Source: Pseudomonadota bacterium
GTDB lineage: Bacteria; Pseudomonadota; Gammaproteobacteria; Burkholderiales; SG8-41
NCBI GenBank assembly: GCA_023431245.1
Contig: JAEYXO010000189.1
Coordinates: forward strand, 1-12,178
Direction of reading: 5' to 3'
Length of the DNA: 12,178 bases
The translations under genes and the position numbers were made by a program. The notes beneath the pieces are model-generated. The model searched no databases, was not told where the DNA came from, and saw only the letters and a list, made by a program, of their open reading frames with translations. Positions 1-6,038 of the stretch are shown piece by piece. How positions within the stretch are numbered: the stretch's first letter is position 1; every line of letters starts with the position of its first letter.

Positions 1-357
1 CTCGCGATCAACCTGATCCTCGGCATCAACCGCGCGGCGCTGGCCGAAGGCCTGGTGTTCGCCGAACGCATGGGCCTGCCGCTGACGCCCTTCCTCGCGG
101 TGGCCAAAGACTCCGCCGCCTACTCGCAGATCATGGACGTCAAGGGCGCGAAAATGATCGCCGGCGATTTCACGCCCCACGGCAAGATCGCGCAGACGCT
201 GAAGGATTTTTCGCTGATGCTGGAGGTGGCCGGCAAGCTGAAACAGCAGCTGCCGCTGGCCGCCACCTACACCGGCATCGTCGAAGGCTGCATGAAAGCC
301 GGCGAGGCCGAGTTCGACAACGCCGCGGTGATCCGCGAGATCCGTCGGCGGACATAA
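1..357 (+). CDS. C-terminal part of a 3-hydroxyisobutyrate dehydrogenase-family NAD(P)-dependent beta-hydroxyacid dehydrogenase (5' truncated by window)
   Basis: The reading frame is open from base 1 to a TAA at 355-357 and gives 118 visible residues. They match the all-helical C-terminal domain of the 3-hydroxyisobutyrate / tartronate-semialdehyde / succinic-semialdehyde reductase family. Visible signatures are the Asn at visible residue 4, which in this family follows the catalytic Lys by four residues (so that Lys would lie just left of the window), the helix LAEGLVFAERMGL, and the conserved KD pair at 68-69 in QTLKDFSLMLEVA. The family oxidises or reduces small beta-hydroxyacids or semialdehydes in the cytoplasm. 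The Rossmann domain is missing because of the window edge, not because of a gene defect. The substrate cannot be decided from this part. No neighbour in the window shares an obvious pathway with it. GC content is high like the core genes, unlike the next gene. Confidence 0.85.
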   Translation, partial: LAINLILGINRAALAEGLVFAERMGLPLTPFLAVAKDSAAYSQIMDVKGAKMIAGDFTPHGKIAQTLKDFSLMLEVAGKLKQQLPLAATYTGIVEGCMKAGEAEFDNAAVIREIRRRT

Positions 358-380
358 ATATGCGCCCGTCCTTTCAACTC

Positions 381-403
381 AAATGACAGCAACACTGTCA
401 TTT
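381..403 (+). terminator. Perfect 9-bp hairpin, possible weak terminator of the dehydrogenase gene
   Basis: AAATGACAG (381-389) and CTGTCATTT (395-403) are perfect reverse complements around a 5-base loop, and T continues at 404. The hairpin begins 24 bases after the dehydrogenase stop, where an intrinsic terminator would be expected. Its stem is AT-rich and its T-run is short (401-404), so termination would be weak. The first ATG of the next reading frame (383-385) lies inside the left arm, so the element could instead hide that start codon. Confidence 0.4.
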
Positions 404-712
404 TATGCGGCTGATCTCTGGTCATTTCTTCGAACCTGGGGTTCCGTGATCGGTCTGGCGCTGGATATTATTGGTGCGATGCTCGTCTACTGTGGGGTAA
501 AAATAACAATAGCGAAAGCCAATGCTCTTGAGGAGCTTGAGTTGCCACGTTTGATAGACGATCTCGGCTCTCCAGAAAACCTTGAGCGAAACAGGCAGCT
601 ATCGATGAGACGTGCACTGGAAAGATTCCGAGCGAGTCAATGGGCCGCCGCAGGATTGATTTGTTTTGTTTTTGGATTCACATTACAAGCCATCAGCAGC
701 TGGCCTACGTAA
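383..712 (+). CDS. Small two-helix membrane protein of unknown function
   Basis: I do not recognise this 109-residue protein. It has two likely membrane helices, about residues 20-43 (GSVIGLALDIIGAMLVYCGV) and 86-106 (QWAAAGLICFVFGFTLQAIS). Between them is a charged segment of about 40 residues rich in Glu, Arg and Lys (EELELPRLIDDLGSPENLER and onward), so a hairpin topology with one soluble loop is likely. Counting by eye, GC is about half, against roughly two thirds in the preceding gene, which suggests a different origin. The ATG at 383 has no Shine-Dalgarno sequence and lies in a hairpin. A GTG at 446-448, preceded by GGGG at 438-441, keeps both helices and is a credible alternative start. 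The small TM-loop-TM plan recalls accessory membrane proteins near mobile elements, but nothing here fixes a function. Confidence 0.55.
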   Translation: MTATLSFYAADLWSFLRTWGSVIGLALDIIGAMLVYCGVKITIAKANALEELELPRLIDDLGSPENLERNRQLSMRRALERFRASQWAAAGLICFVFGFTLQAISSWPT

Positions 713-729
713 TCCCCCTGTGAACCGCC

Positions 730-909
730 GAGCAGCGCAGGCGTGCCGGGGGAAGTCGGCGAGCACTGTCTGAGCCCTCGCGTTTTTGCGAGGGCGAGTT
801 GCGCAGCCGCCCGGCACGGCGAGCAGCGCAGGGAAGCCCGCAGGGCCGGTGAACCGGGGCGGCCTTTTCTTTGGTTACTTTCTTTTGGCCGCGCAAAAGA
901 AAGTAACCA
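730..909. repeat. Composite palindromic dispersed-repeat-type element
   Basis: The stretch 713-1041 has no credible gene. It holds a series of structured repeats. GAGCAGCGCAG occurs twice, at 730-740 and 821-831. CGTGCCGGG (742-750) pairs with CCCGGCACG (810-818). Inside that pair, GCCCTCGC (774-781) pairs with GCGAGGGC (788-795) around a six-base loop. A 16-bp palindrome follows at 872-909. I recognise this general pattern, including its spurious peptides such as FFGYFLLAAQKKVT, from dispersed intergenic repeats in GC-rich beta- and gammaproteobacteria. I cannot name the family with certainty. The nested stems could fold in RNA read from either strand. Confidence 0.7.
872..909. repeat. 16-bp near-perfect palindrome in the composite repeat
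   Basis: TGGTTACTTTCTTTTG (872-887) and CAAAAGAAAGTAACCA (894-909) are exact reverse complements separated by six bases (GCCGCG). The arms are rich in T/C and A/G respectively, unlike the GC-rich flanks. It is not a typical terminator because no T-run follows on either strand. It looks like the core of the dispersed repeat described for 730-909. Confidence 0.8.
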
Positions 910-967
910 GCCGCCGGGCTGCCCCCGGCGAAGTTGAAATTCAGGTTTTTTGCCAAAGCCCCTCTGG

Positions 968-987
968 ATTCCGGCGTTCGCCGGAAT
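968..987. repeat. Short palindromic repeat of the ATTCCGGC-GTTC-GCCGGAAT type
   Basis: ATTCCGGC (968-975) and GCCGGAAT (980-987) pair perfectly around GTTC. On the minus strand this unit reads VIPANAGIQ in one frame and FRRTPESR in another, a hallmark of a very widespread class of short intergenic repeats, resembling neisserial dRS3 in design. It lies between the 3' ends of two convergent genes, a usual place for such units. Confidence 0.7.
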
Positions 988-993
988 GACGGC

Positions 994-1022
994 AAAAAAA
1001 CGGCGCGGTTTCCCGCGCCGTT
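994..1022 (-). terminator. Intrinsic terminator of the amidohydrolase gene
   Basis: AACGGCGCGG (999-1008) and CCGCGCCGTT (1013-1022) form a perfect 10-bp GC-rich stem with a four-base loop. Read on the minus strand, the stem is followed by an unbroken run of seven T (994-1000 on the plus strand are A). It starts about 20 bases after the amidohydrolase stop codon, the classic arrangement for Rho-independent termination. It should close the long minus-strand gene series. Confidence 0.9.
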
Positions 1023-1041
1023 GCAATGGCCTGAAACGGAC

Positions 1042-2550
1042 TCAGGCTTTTTTCGCGACGAAGCCATAGGCCATGTTGGTGCGCCCCGGCCCCTCCTGCT
1101 CGTAGGTTTCCTTGATCTGTGCCACGCGGTCGACGACGATTTCCGCCTGCTGCTTCGGCGACACGTTGTAGAGCCGCGCATTGTTGCCGCCGAATATGGC
1201 GTTTTTCACCGGGCCGTCCGCGGCGCCGAGCGGCTTGTAGCCGTACTTCTTCTGCATGTCCTCCGGGATTTCCAGGCGGCGCAGCGCCTCGATCTGCCAC
1301 TGCGGCGCGCCGGTCCACACGGCGTCGGTGCCCCAGACCACGTTGCTGCTGCCGAGCCCCTTGATCAGGGTGCCCATCACGGCGGCGCCGAGGCGCGGGT
1401 TGGCCGTGGTGGTCCAGGCGAAAAGCTGGCCGAGGTCGCCGTAGACGTTCTTGACGCCGTACTTCGCCGGAATGTCGGCGAGGTCGGTGACCCACTCGAT
1501 GCGCCCGGTCTTCTCGAAATGCTCCCAGGCCGATTTCGGCGCATTGGGCCCGGTCCAGCGCCAGCCCGAGTGGTAGATCACGAAGTTGAGCTGCGGCCAG
1601 TCCTTGGCCGCCTTGCCGACGTCGCGCACGTCGGAATATTCGAGCAGGTGCGGGAACTTCTTCTCGATCTCCGGCGGAAACAGGCCCTTGTGGATGCAGA
1701 CGTTTTTCAGGCTCGGATTGTCCCTGCTCCACTTCACCAGCTTCTCGTAGAAGGGATACATCACCTTCTCGTCGTCGAGGCGGAAGGGCCACTTCGACAG
1801 GTGCTTGTTGGTGTTGTCGCCGATGGTGTAGCCCTTCCATGAATCGGGCTTCAGCCGCGCCTGCTCCTCCTCCACCTTGTCCAGCCAGCCGGGGTGGCCG
1901 GGCGTGAAGATGGCGTGGGAATAGCTGCGCCGGGTGCCGGCCTCCTTGTTGATCTTCTCGCGGGCGGCGTACTTCATGTCGTTGGTGAGGAAGGAGTACG
2001 CCGGGTCGACCGAATAGGAACCGCTGATGCAGCCGACCTTGGTGTCGCTGTCGAGGTAGATTTCCTTGAAGTAGTTGGGAAACTTCAGGTCATCAATCGT
2101 CTGCTCCTTCTCGTTGAGCGACAGGTTCCAGCCCAGTTTGCCCACCGTCGCGCGCTGCGCGACGAAGGTCTTGATCGGTGTGTCGTCACGCAGGAAGTGC
2201 GTGTGCATGTCCATGATGAACTGGCTTTTCAGCGCCTTCGCCCGCTCGTTCGCCATTTCCGGCGTGGCGGCCTCGGCACGGCTCACCATGTAGAGCGGGC
2301 CGTAGGTCTCGTTCATCGCGACAAAGGCCGCCGCCATGCCGGCCGCGGACTGGAAGAAGCGGCGGCGGCTCAGCCCCTGCTTTTTCGCCAGTTCGGCGCC
2401 GTATTCCTTGACCCGCGCCTCGAACTCGCGCTGCTTTTCGGTCTGCGGCGGCGGCATGTACTCGTCGCTGGACACGCACTGCACGGGGATGGGTGACGGG
2501 AATATCGATTCCGCGGGGGCAAGCTGTTCAAGCTCTTCCTGGTTAAGCAT
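1042..2550 (-). CDS. Tat-exported metal-dependent amidohydrolase (amidohydrolase-2 / ACMSD-like family)
   Basis: The product has 502 residues. The ATG at 2548-2550 is chosen because AGGAGGAG lies four bases upstream; an in-frame extension to 2670 has no such site. Residues 61-67 are SRRRFFQ, a twin-arginine motif, followed by a hydrophobic stretch and a likely AxA-type cleavage near RAEAA (91-95), so a periplasmic enzyme is expected. The catalytic domain shows HxH in MDMHTHF (H116, H118), His287 in CIHKG, His327 in IYHSGW and Asp409 in WGTDAVW. This spacing order fits the amidohydrolase-2 superfamily, whose members hydrolyse or decarboxylate small carboxylic acids using a bound divalent metal. 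The substrate is unknown. About 60 residues precede the Tat motif, which is unusually long. The gene follows sspB on the same strand with a 138-base gap and ends at a strong terminator. Confidence 0.85.
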   Translation of the reverse strand: MLNQEELEQLAPAESIFPSPIPVQCVSSDEYMPPPQTEKQREFEARVKEYGAELAKKQGLSRRRFFQSAAGMAAAFVAMNETYGPLYMVSRAEAATPEMANERAKALKSQFIMDMHTHFLRDDTPIKTFVAQRATVGKLGWNLSLNEKEQTIDDLKFPNYFKEIYLDSDTKVGCISGSYSVDPAYSFLTNDMKYAAREKINKEAGTRRSYSHAIFTPGHPGWLDKVEEEQARLKPDSWKGYTIGDNTNKHLSKWPFRLDDEKVMYPFYEKLVKWSRDNPSLKNVCIHKGLFPPEIEKKFPHLLEYSDVRDVGKAAKDWPQLNFVIYHSGWRWTGPNAPKSAWEHFEKTGRIEWVTDLADIPAKYGVKNVYGDLGQLFAWTTTANPRLGAAVMGTLIKGLGSSNVVWGTDAVWTGAPQWQIEALRRLEIPEDMQKKYGYKPLGAADGPVKNAIFGGNNARLYNVSPKQQAEIVVDRVAQIKETYEQEGPGRTNMAYGFVAKKA

Positions 2551-2554
2551 GTGA

Positions 2555-2562
2555 CTCCTCCT
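2555..2562 (-). promoter_or_regulatory. Strong ribosome binding site deciding the amidohydrolase start
   Basis: On the minus strand AGGAGGAG lies four bases before the ATG at 2548-2550. It is one of the best Shine-Dalgarno matches in the window and rules out the longer in-frame start at 2670. Confidence 0.85.
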
Positions 2563-2631
2563 GGACCAGTGGATGGCTGAGCATGCGCCGCAGGCGGCCG
2601 TTCGTGGACGGCATTTTTTGATCGATACACG

Positions 2632-2653
2632 GCGTCGCAGGAGTGTGCGACGC
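2632..2653. repeat. 8-bp perfect inverted repeat between sspB and the amidohydrolase gene
   Basis: GCGTCGCA (2632-2639) pairs exactly with TGCGACGC (2646-2653) around six bases. No T-run follows on the minus strand, so it is a poor terminator for sspB. It overlaps the -10 position of a weak promoter-like pair on the minus strand (TTGACA at 2670-2665, 17-base spacer, CACACT at 2647-2642). It could therefore be an operator in front of the amidohydrolase gene, or simply an RNA hairpin at the end of the sspB transcript. Confidence 0.35.
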
Positions 2654-2688
2654 GGGCCGGGCGGTGTCAAACCGCGCCGGCGGCGGGA

Positions 2689-3114
2689 TTACTTGACGAC
2701 CTGCAGGCGGGGACGGCCGCCGGGTGCCGGCGAATCCGGCTTCGGATCATCCGGTTTTTCAGGGGAGGACTGCATAGCCGGGGGCACGGTCGACTGCACC
2801 TGCGATTCCTCGGGAAAAAACAGGCCCTGCCCGTTCTCGCGCGCGAATATGCCCTGCACCGCGGCCACGGGTATCGAACACTCCCGCGACACGCCGCCGA
2901 ACCTCGCGGAGAACTGGATCAGGTCTTGGCCGATCGTCAGCTTGTGGGTCGCGTCGTAGCTGAGGTTGAGCACGATCTCGCCGTTCTTGACGTGCTCCAT
3001 CGGAACGCGGGTGTTCTCGTCGACCTTGACCGACAGGTACGGCGTGAAGCCGCTGTCGCAGGCCCATTCGTGCACGGCGCGGATCAGGTACGGCTTGGTC
3101 GAGCGTTCGGCCAT
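2689..3114 (-). CDS. sspB: ClpXP protease specificity-enhancing factor SspB
   Basis: The 141-residue product fits the SspB family: a compact N-terminal beta-rich domain (about 1-100) that binds degradation tags such as the ssrA tag on stalled-ribosome products, then a flexible tail rich in Pro, Ser and Asp (about 103-132). It ends in GGRPRLQVVK, matching the conserved C-terminal ClpX-binding peptide of the family. N-terminal PYLIRAVHEW and IVLNLSYDATHKL also fit. It acts in the cytoplasm as a tethering adaptor. The gene starts 18 bases after the sspA stop on the same strand, the usual sspA-sspB arrangement, so co-transcription is likely. There is no strong Shine-Dalgarno before the ATG. No anomaly was seen. 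Confidence 0.95.
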   Translation of the reverse strand: MAERSTKPYLIRAVHEWACDSGFTPYLSVKVDENTRVPMEHVKNGEIVLNLSYDATHKLTIGQDLIQFSARFGGVSRECSIPVAAVQGIFARENGQGLFFPEESQVQSTVPPAMQSSPEKPDDPKPDSPAPGGRPRLQVVK

Positions 3115-3132
3115 CGGTGCGGCAACCCGCGC

Positions 3133-3732
3133 TTACTTGCGCATCACCTTTTCGGACGCGGTCAGCGCGTCGATGTAGGCCGGCCGGCTGAACAGGCGCT
3201 CGGCGTACTTCATCAGCGGCGCGGCCTGCTTGCCGAGCTGGATGCCGTAATGGTCAAGGCGCCACAGCAGCGGTGCAATCGCGACGTCGAGCATCGAGAA
3301 TTCCTCGCCCAGCATGTATTTCTGCTTGGCGAACACCGGCGCGATCTGGGTCAGCGCGTCGCGGATGGTCTGGCGGCCCTTGTCGGCCTGCTTCTGCGTG
3401 CCCTTCTCGATGGCGATGACATGGGAGAACATCTCCTGCTCGAAACGGAACAGGAACAGCCGCGCGCGGGCGCGCATCACCGGGTCGGCCGGCATCAGCT
3501 GCGGATGCGGGAAGCGGTCGTCGATGTACTCGTTGATGATGTTCGATTCGTAGAGGATCAGGTCGCGCTCGACCAGCACCGGCACCTGGTTGTACGGATT
3601 CATCACCGCGAGGTCTTCCGGCTTGTTGAACAGGTCGACGTCGATGATCTGGAAATCCATGCCCTTTTCGTAGAGCACGAAGCGGCAGCGCTGGCTGAAG
3701 GGGCAGGTGGTGCCCGAGTAGAGTGTCATCAT
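3133..3732 (-). CDS. sspA: Stringent starvation protein A, glutathione-transferase-fold RNA polymerase partner
   Basis: The 199-residue product has a thioredoxin-like N-terminal domain (about 1-77) and an all-helical C-terminal domain, as in glutathione transferases. Family marks are MTLYSGTTCPFSQRCR near the N-terminus (Cys10 and Cys16), QVPVLVERDLILYES (49-63) and PHPQLMP (75-81). The Pro-His-Pro triplet corresponds to the surface pocket known to matter in E. coli SspA. In E. coli, SspA binds RNA polymerase and affects transcription in stationary phase and acid stress. Two successive ATG codons (3730-3732 and 3727-3729) are possible starts; only a weak GGAT lies upstream. The gene lies between petC and sspB, a typical betaproteobacterial position. 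Confidence 0.93.
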   Translation of the reverse strand: MMTLYSGTTCPFSQRCRFVLYEKGMDFQIIDVDLFNKPEDLAVMNPYNQVPVLVERDLILYESNIINEYIDDRFPHPQLMPADPVMRARARLFLFRFEQEMFSHVIAIEKGTQKQADKGRQTIRDALTQIAPVFAKQKYMLGEEFSMLDVAIAPLLWRLDHYGIQLGKQAAPLMKYAERLFSRPAYIDALTASEKVMRK

Positions 3733-3796
3733 GATGGTTTATCCGTAGCGGGACAGCGGTTCAATCGGTCGGGGAAGGCGGTGCCAGAGGGACGAA

Positions 3797-3828
3797 GGGG
3801 CCGTGACGCGACCGGCGCGCACGGCCCC
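3797..3828. terminator. Strong hairpin between petC and sspA
   Basis: GGGGCCGTG (3797-3805) pairs with CACGGCCCC (3820-3828). After one unpaired A (3806), CGCG (3807-3810) pairs with CGCG (3816-3819) around a five-base loop. This gives a 13-bp stem. The gap downstream of petC is 113 bases, much wider than within petABC. On the minus strand the stem is followed by TTCGTCCCTC, which lacks a true T-run. It may give partial termination or protect the petC message end. It marks a likely boundary between petABC and sspAB. Confidence 0.45.
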
Positions 3829-3845
3829 CGCAGCGTGTCCGCGAC

Positions 3846-4610
3846 TCAGTGCACGTCCTTCCAGTATTCCTTCTTCAGCGCATAGGCGAGAACGAACAGC
3901 AGGCCCAGGGCCAGCAGCACGAACATGCCGATGGTCTTGCGGTCGTTGCGCACCGGCTCGCCCATGAACACCATGTAGTTCACGAGGTCGGCGACCATCT
4001 GGTCATATTCGACGGTGCTCAGCTTGCCGGGCTTGTCGAGTTTCAGCGCCATCTCGGCCTTCTCGTATCCTGCCGCCTGAACCTTGCGCTCGGCCAGCAC
4101 CTGTTCGCCCTGCAGTTCCCACAGCACATGCGGCATGCCGACGTTGGGATAGACCGTGTTGTTCCAGCCCGAGGGGCGCTCCGCATCGCGGTAGAAGCCG
4201 CGCAGGTAGCTGTAGAGCCAGTCCGCGCCGCTGCCGGCATGGGACGCACGCGAACGCGCGACCACGCTGAGGTCCGGCGGCGCCGCGCCGAACCACTCCC
4301 GCGCCTCGTTCGCGTTCATCGCGACCCGCATCAGGTCGCCGACCTTGACGCCGGTGAACACCAGGTTGTCGAGGATCTGCTGGTCGGTCAGGCCGATGTC
4401 CTTCAGGCGGTTGAAGCGCATGTAGTTCGCGCTGTGGCAGTTCAGGCAGTAATTGACGAAATGCCGGGCACCGCGCTGCAGCGAGGCCTGGTCGCTTTCA
4501 TCGATCGGCGCGCGGTCCAGCTTGACGTCGGCGCCGGCGGCCAGCGCGATGGCCGGTGCGAACAGCAGTGCGGCTATGAAGGTCTTGAGTTTTTTCATGT
4601 TGTCGGCCAT
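3846..4610 (-). CDS. petC: Ubiquinol-cytochrome c reductase, cytochrome c1 subunit
   Basis: The 254-residue product carries a signal peptide (KKLKTFIAALLFAPAIALA, cleavage near residue 24) and the covalent heme motif CLNCH at 55-59. It also has PPDLS (111-115), the likely axial-ligand Met159 in VGMPHVLW, and a C-terminal membrane anchor (about 226-245) followed by KKEYWKDVH. This is cytochrome c1, which takes electrons from the Rieske cluster and passes them to periplasmic cytochrome c. Its ATG shares one base with the petB stop (TGATG), indicating translational coupling. A GTG one codon upstream and an internal ATG at 4596-4598 are alternative starts; the internal one would give a more standard signal peptide. 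The length is normal for the family. Confidence 0.95.
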   Translation of the reverse strand: MADNMKKLKTFIAALLFAPAIALAAGADVKLDRAPIDESDQASLQRGARHFVNYCLNCHSANYMRFNRLKDIGLTDQQILDNLVFTGVKVGDLMRVAMNANEAREWFGAAPPDLSVVARSRASHAGSGADWLYSYLRGFYRDAERPSGWNNTVYPNVGMPHVLWELQGEQVLAERKVQAAGYEKAEMALKLDKPGKLSTVEYDQMVADLVNYMVFMGEPVRNDRKTIGMFVLLALGLLFVLAYALKKEYWKDVH

Positions 4611-6031
4611 CACATGGTCACCCGGTCCGGTTCCGGCTTGGTCTTGTCCATCACCGAGTACCAGGGCATCAGCAGGAAAAACGCGAAATAAAGCAGCGTG
4701 CCGATCTGCGAAATCACGGTGCCGACCGGCGTCACCACCTGCACCCCGTAGTAGCCGAGGACGATGAAGGTGATCACGAAGATGGTCAGCGCGGTGCGGA
4801 ACAGCCCGCCCTTGTAGCGGATCGACTTCACCGGGCTGCGGTCCAGCCAGGGCAGCAGGAAGAAGATCAGGGTGGCGGCGCCCATCATGACCACGCCCCA
4901 GACCTTGGCATCGAGCGCCAGCGGGCCGCCCTTCATCAGCACCACCACGACCAGGCCGATCGCCGCGGCGGCAAGCTTGACGCGGCCGTCGCGGGCGGTG
5001 AGCCAGATCAGCACGACGTAGGCGGCGACACCGATCGCGAGCACCAGCATGAACTCCTCGGTGATCGCGCGCAGGATCGAGTAATACGGCGTGAAGTACC
5101 AGACCGGCGCGATGTGCGGCGGGGTCTTCAGCGGATCGGCGGGGATGAAGTTGTTGAACTCCAGGAAGTAACCGCCCATCTCCGGCATGAAGAACACCAC
5201 CGTGAAGAACAGGAACAGGAAGACCACGACGCCGACGATGTCCTTCACCGTGTAGTACGGATGGAAGGGGATGCCGTCCAGCGGCCGTCCTTTTTCGTCC
5301 TTGTGCTTCTTGATCTCGACGCCGTCCGGGTTGTTCGAGCCCACCTCGTGCAGCGCCATGATGTGCGCGGCGACGAGGCCCAGCAGCACCAGCGGCAGCG
5401 CGATCACGTGGAAGGCGAAGAAACGGTTCAGCGTCGCATCCGAGACGACGAAGTCGCCGCGGATCCAGGTCGACAGGTCTGGCCCGATCACCGGCAGCGC
5501 GTCAAACAGGTTGACGATCACCTGCGCGCCCCAGAAGGACATCTGGCCCCAGGGCAGCAGGTAGCCGAAGAAGGCCTCGGCCATCAGGCACAGGTAGATC
5601 AGCATGCCGAAGATCCAGATCAGCTCGCGCGGCTGGCGGTAGGAGCCGTACATCAGCCCGCGGAACATGTGCAGGTAGACGACGACGAAGAACGCCGAGG
5701 CACCGGTCGAGTGCATGTAGCGGATGAACCAGCCGCCGGGCACGTCGCGCATGATGTATTCGACGGAGGCGAAGGCTTCGGCCGCCGACGGCTTGTAATG
5801 CATCACCAGGAAAATGCCGGTGACGATCTGGATCACCAGCACCAGCATCGCCAGCGAGCCGAAGAAGTACCAGAAATTGAAGTTCTTCGGCGCGTAGTAC
5901 TGCGACAGGTGGTCGCGCCACAGCGACATCAGCGGAAAACGCTGGTCAACCCAGGTCAGCGCGCCGCTGATCGGGCCATTGAGCGGGCCGGCGCCGCGGA
6001 ACTGGACGGGTTCTTTAGGTGTGGATGCCAT
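4610..6031 (-). CDS. petB: Ubiquinol-cytochrome c reductase, cytochrome b subunit
   Basis: The 473-residue product is an integral membrane cytochrome b. The bis-heme ligands are His107 and His121 in the second helix and His208 and His223 in the fourth. Other family marks are GYLLPWGQMSFWGA (156-169), LHEVGSNNPDG (227-237) and a Qo-site motif PVWY (309-312) in place of the mitochondrial PEWY. It carries quinol oxidation and quinone reduction in the bc1 complex. It is longer than typical cytochrome b because about 45-50 residues containing two hydrophobic stretches (about 326-345 and 352-366) lie between PVWY and the next canonical helix. The ATG is seven bases after the petA stop, with GAGGA overlapping that stop, so translation is tightly coupled. 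The 3' end overlaps petC. Confidence 0.96.
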   Translation of the reverse strand: MASTPKEPVQFRGAGPLNGPISGALTWVDQRFPLMSLWRDHLSQYYAPKNFNFWYFFGSLAMLVLVIQIVTGIFLVMHYKPSAAEAFASVEYIMRDVPGGWFIRYMHSTGASAFFVVVYLHMFRGLMYGSYRQPRELIWIFGMLIYLCLMAEAFFGYLLPWGQMSFWGAQVIVNLFDALPVIGPDLSTWIRGDFVVSDATLNRFFAFHVIALPLVLLGLVAAHIMALHEVGSNNPDGVEIKKHKDEKGRPLDGIPFHPYYTVKDIVGVVVFLFLFFTVVFFMPEMGGYFLEFNNFIPADPLKTPPHIAPVWYFTPYYSILRAITEEFMLVLAIGVAAYVVLIWLTARDGRVKLAAAAIGLVVVVLMKGGPLALDAKVWGVVMMGAATLIFFLLPWLDRSPVKSIRYKGGLFRTALTIFVITFIVLGYYGVQVVTPVGTVISQIGTLLYFAFFLLMPWYSVMDKTKPEPDRVTM

Positions 6032-6038
6032 GTTGTCC

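Noticed and set aside
637..1181. Open frames on both strands across the intergenic repeats (peptides with VIPANAGIQ, FRRTPESR, GYFLL and KKVT)
   Set aside because: They are translations of palindromic repeats, overlap each other in several frames, and have no ribosome binding sites. Such peptides are frequent misannotations.
934..2496. Long plus-strand open frames at 934-1842 and 1894-2496
   Set aside because: Both are antisense to the amidohydrolase gene, which has clear motifs, a strong start site and a terminator. They show shadow composition (Val, Arg, Leu, His rich).
2597..2619. Terminator-like GCCGT-ACGGC hairpin followed by six T on the plus strand
   Set aside because: No plus-strand gene ends nearby, and the stem is only five base pairs; probably chance.
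2551..2670. N-terminal extension of the amidohydrolase to 2670
   Set aside because: The Shine-Dalgarno at 2555-2562 points to the ATG at 2550; the extension has unrelated, Arg-rich composition.
3733..3770. Promoter-like TTGAAC-17-TAAACC before sspA on the minus strand
   Set aside because: The -10 match is poor and it would leave almost no leader before the ATG; GGAT there more likely serves as a weak ribosome binding site.
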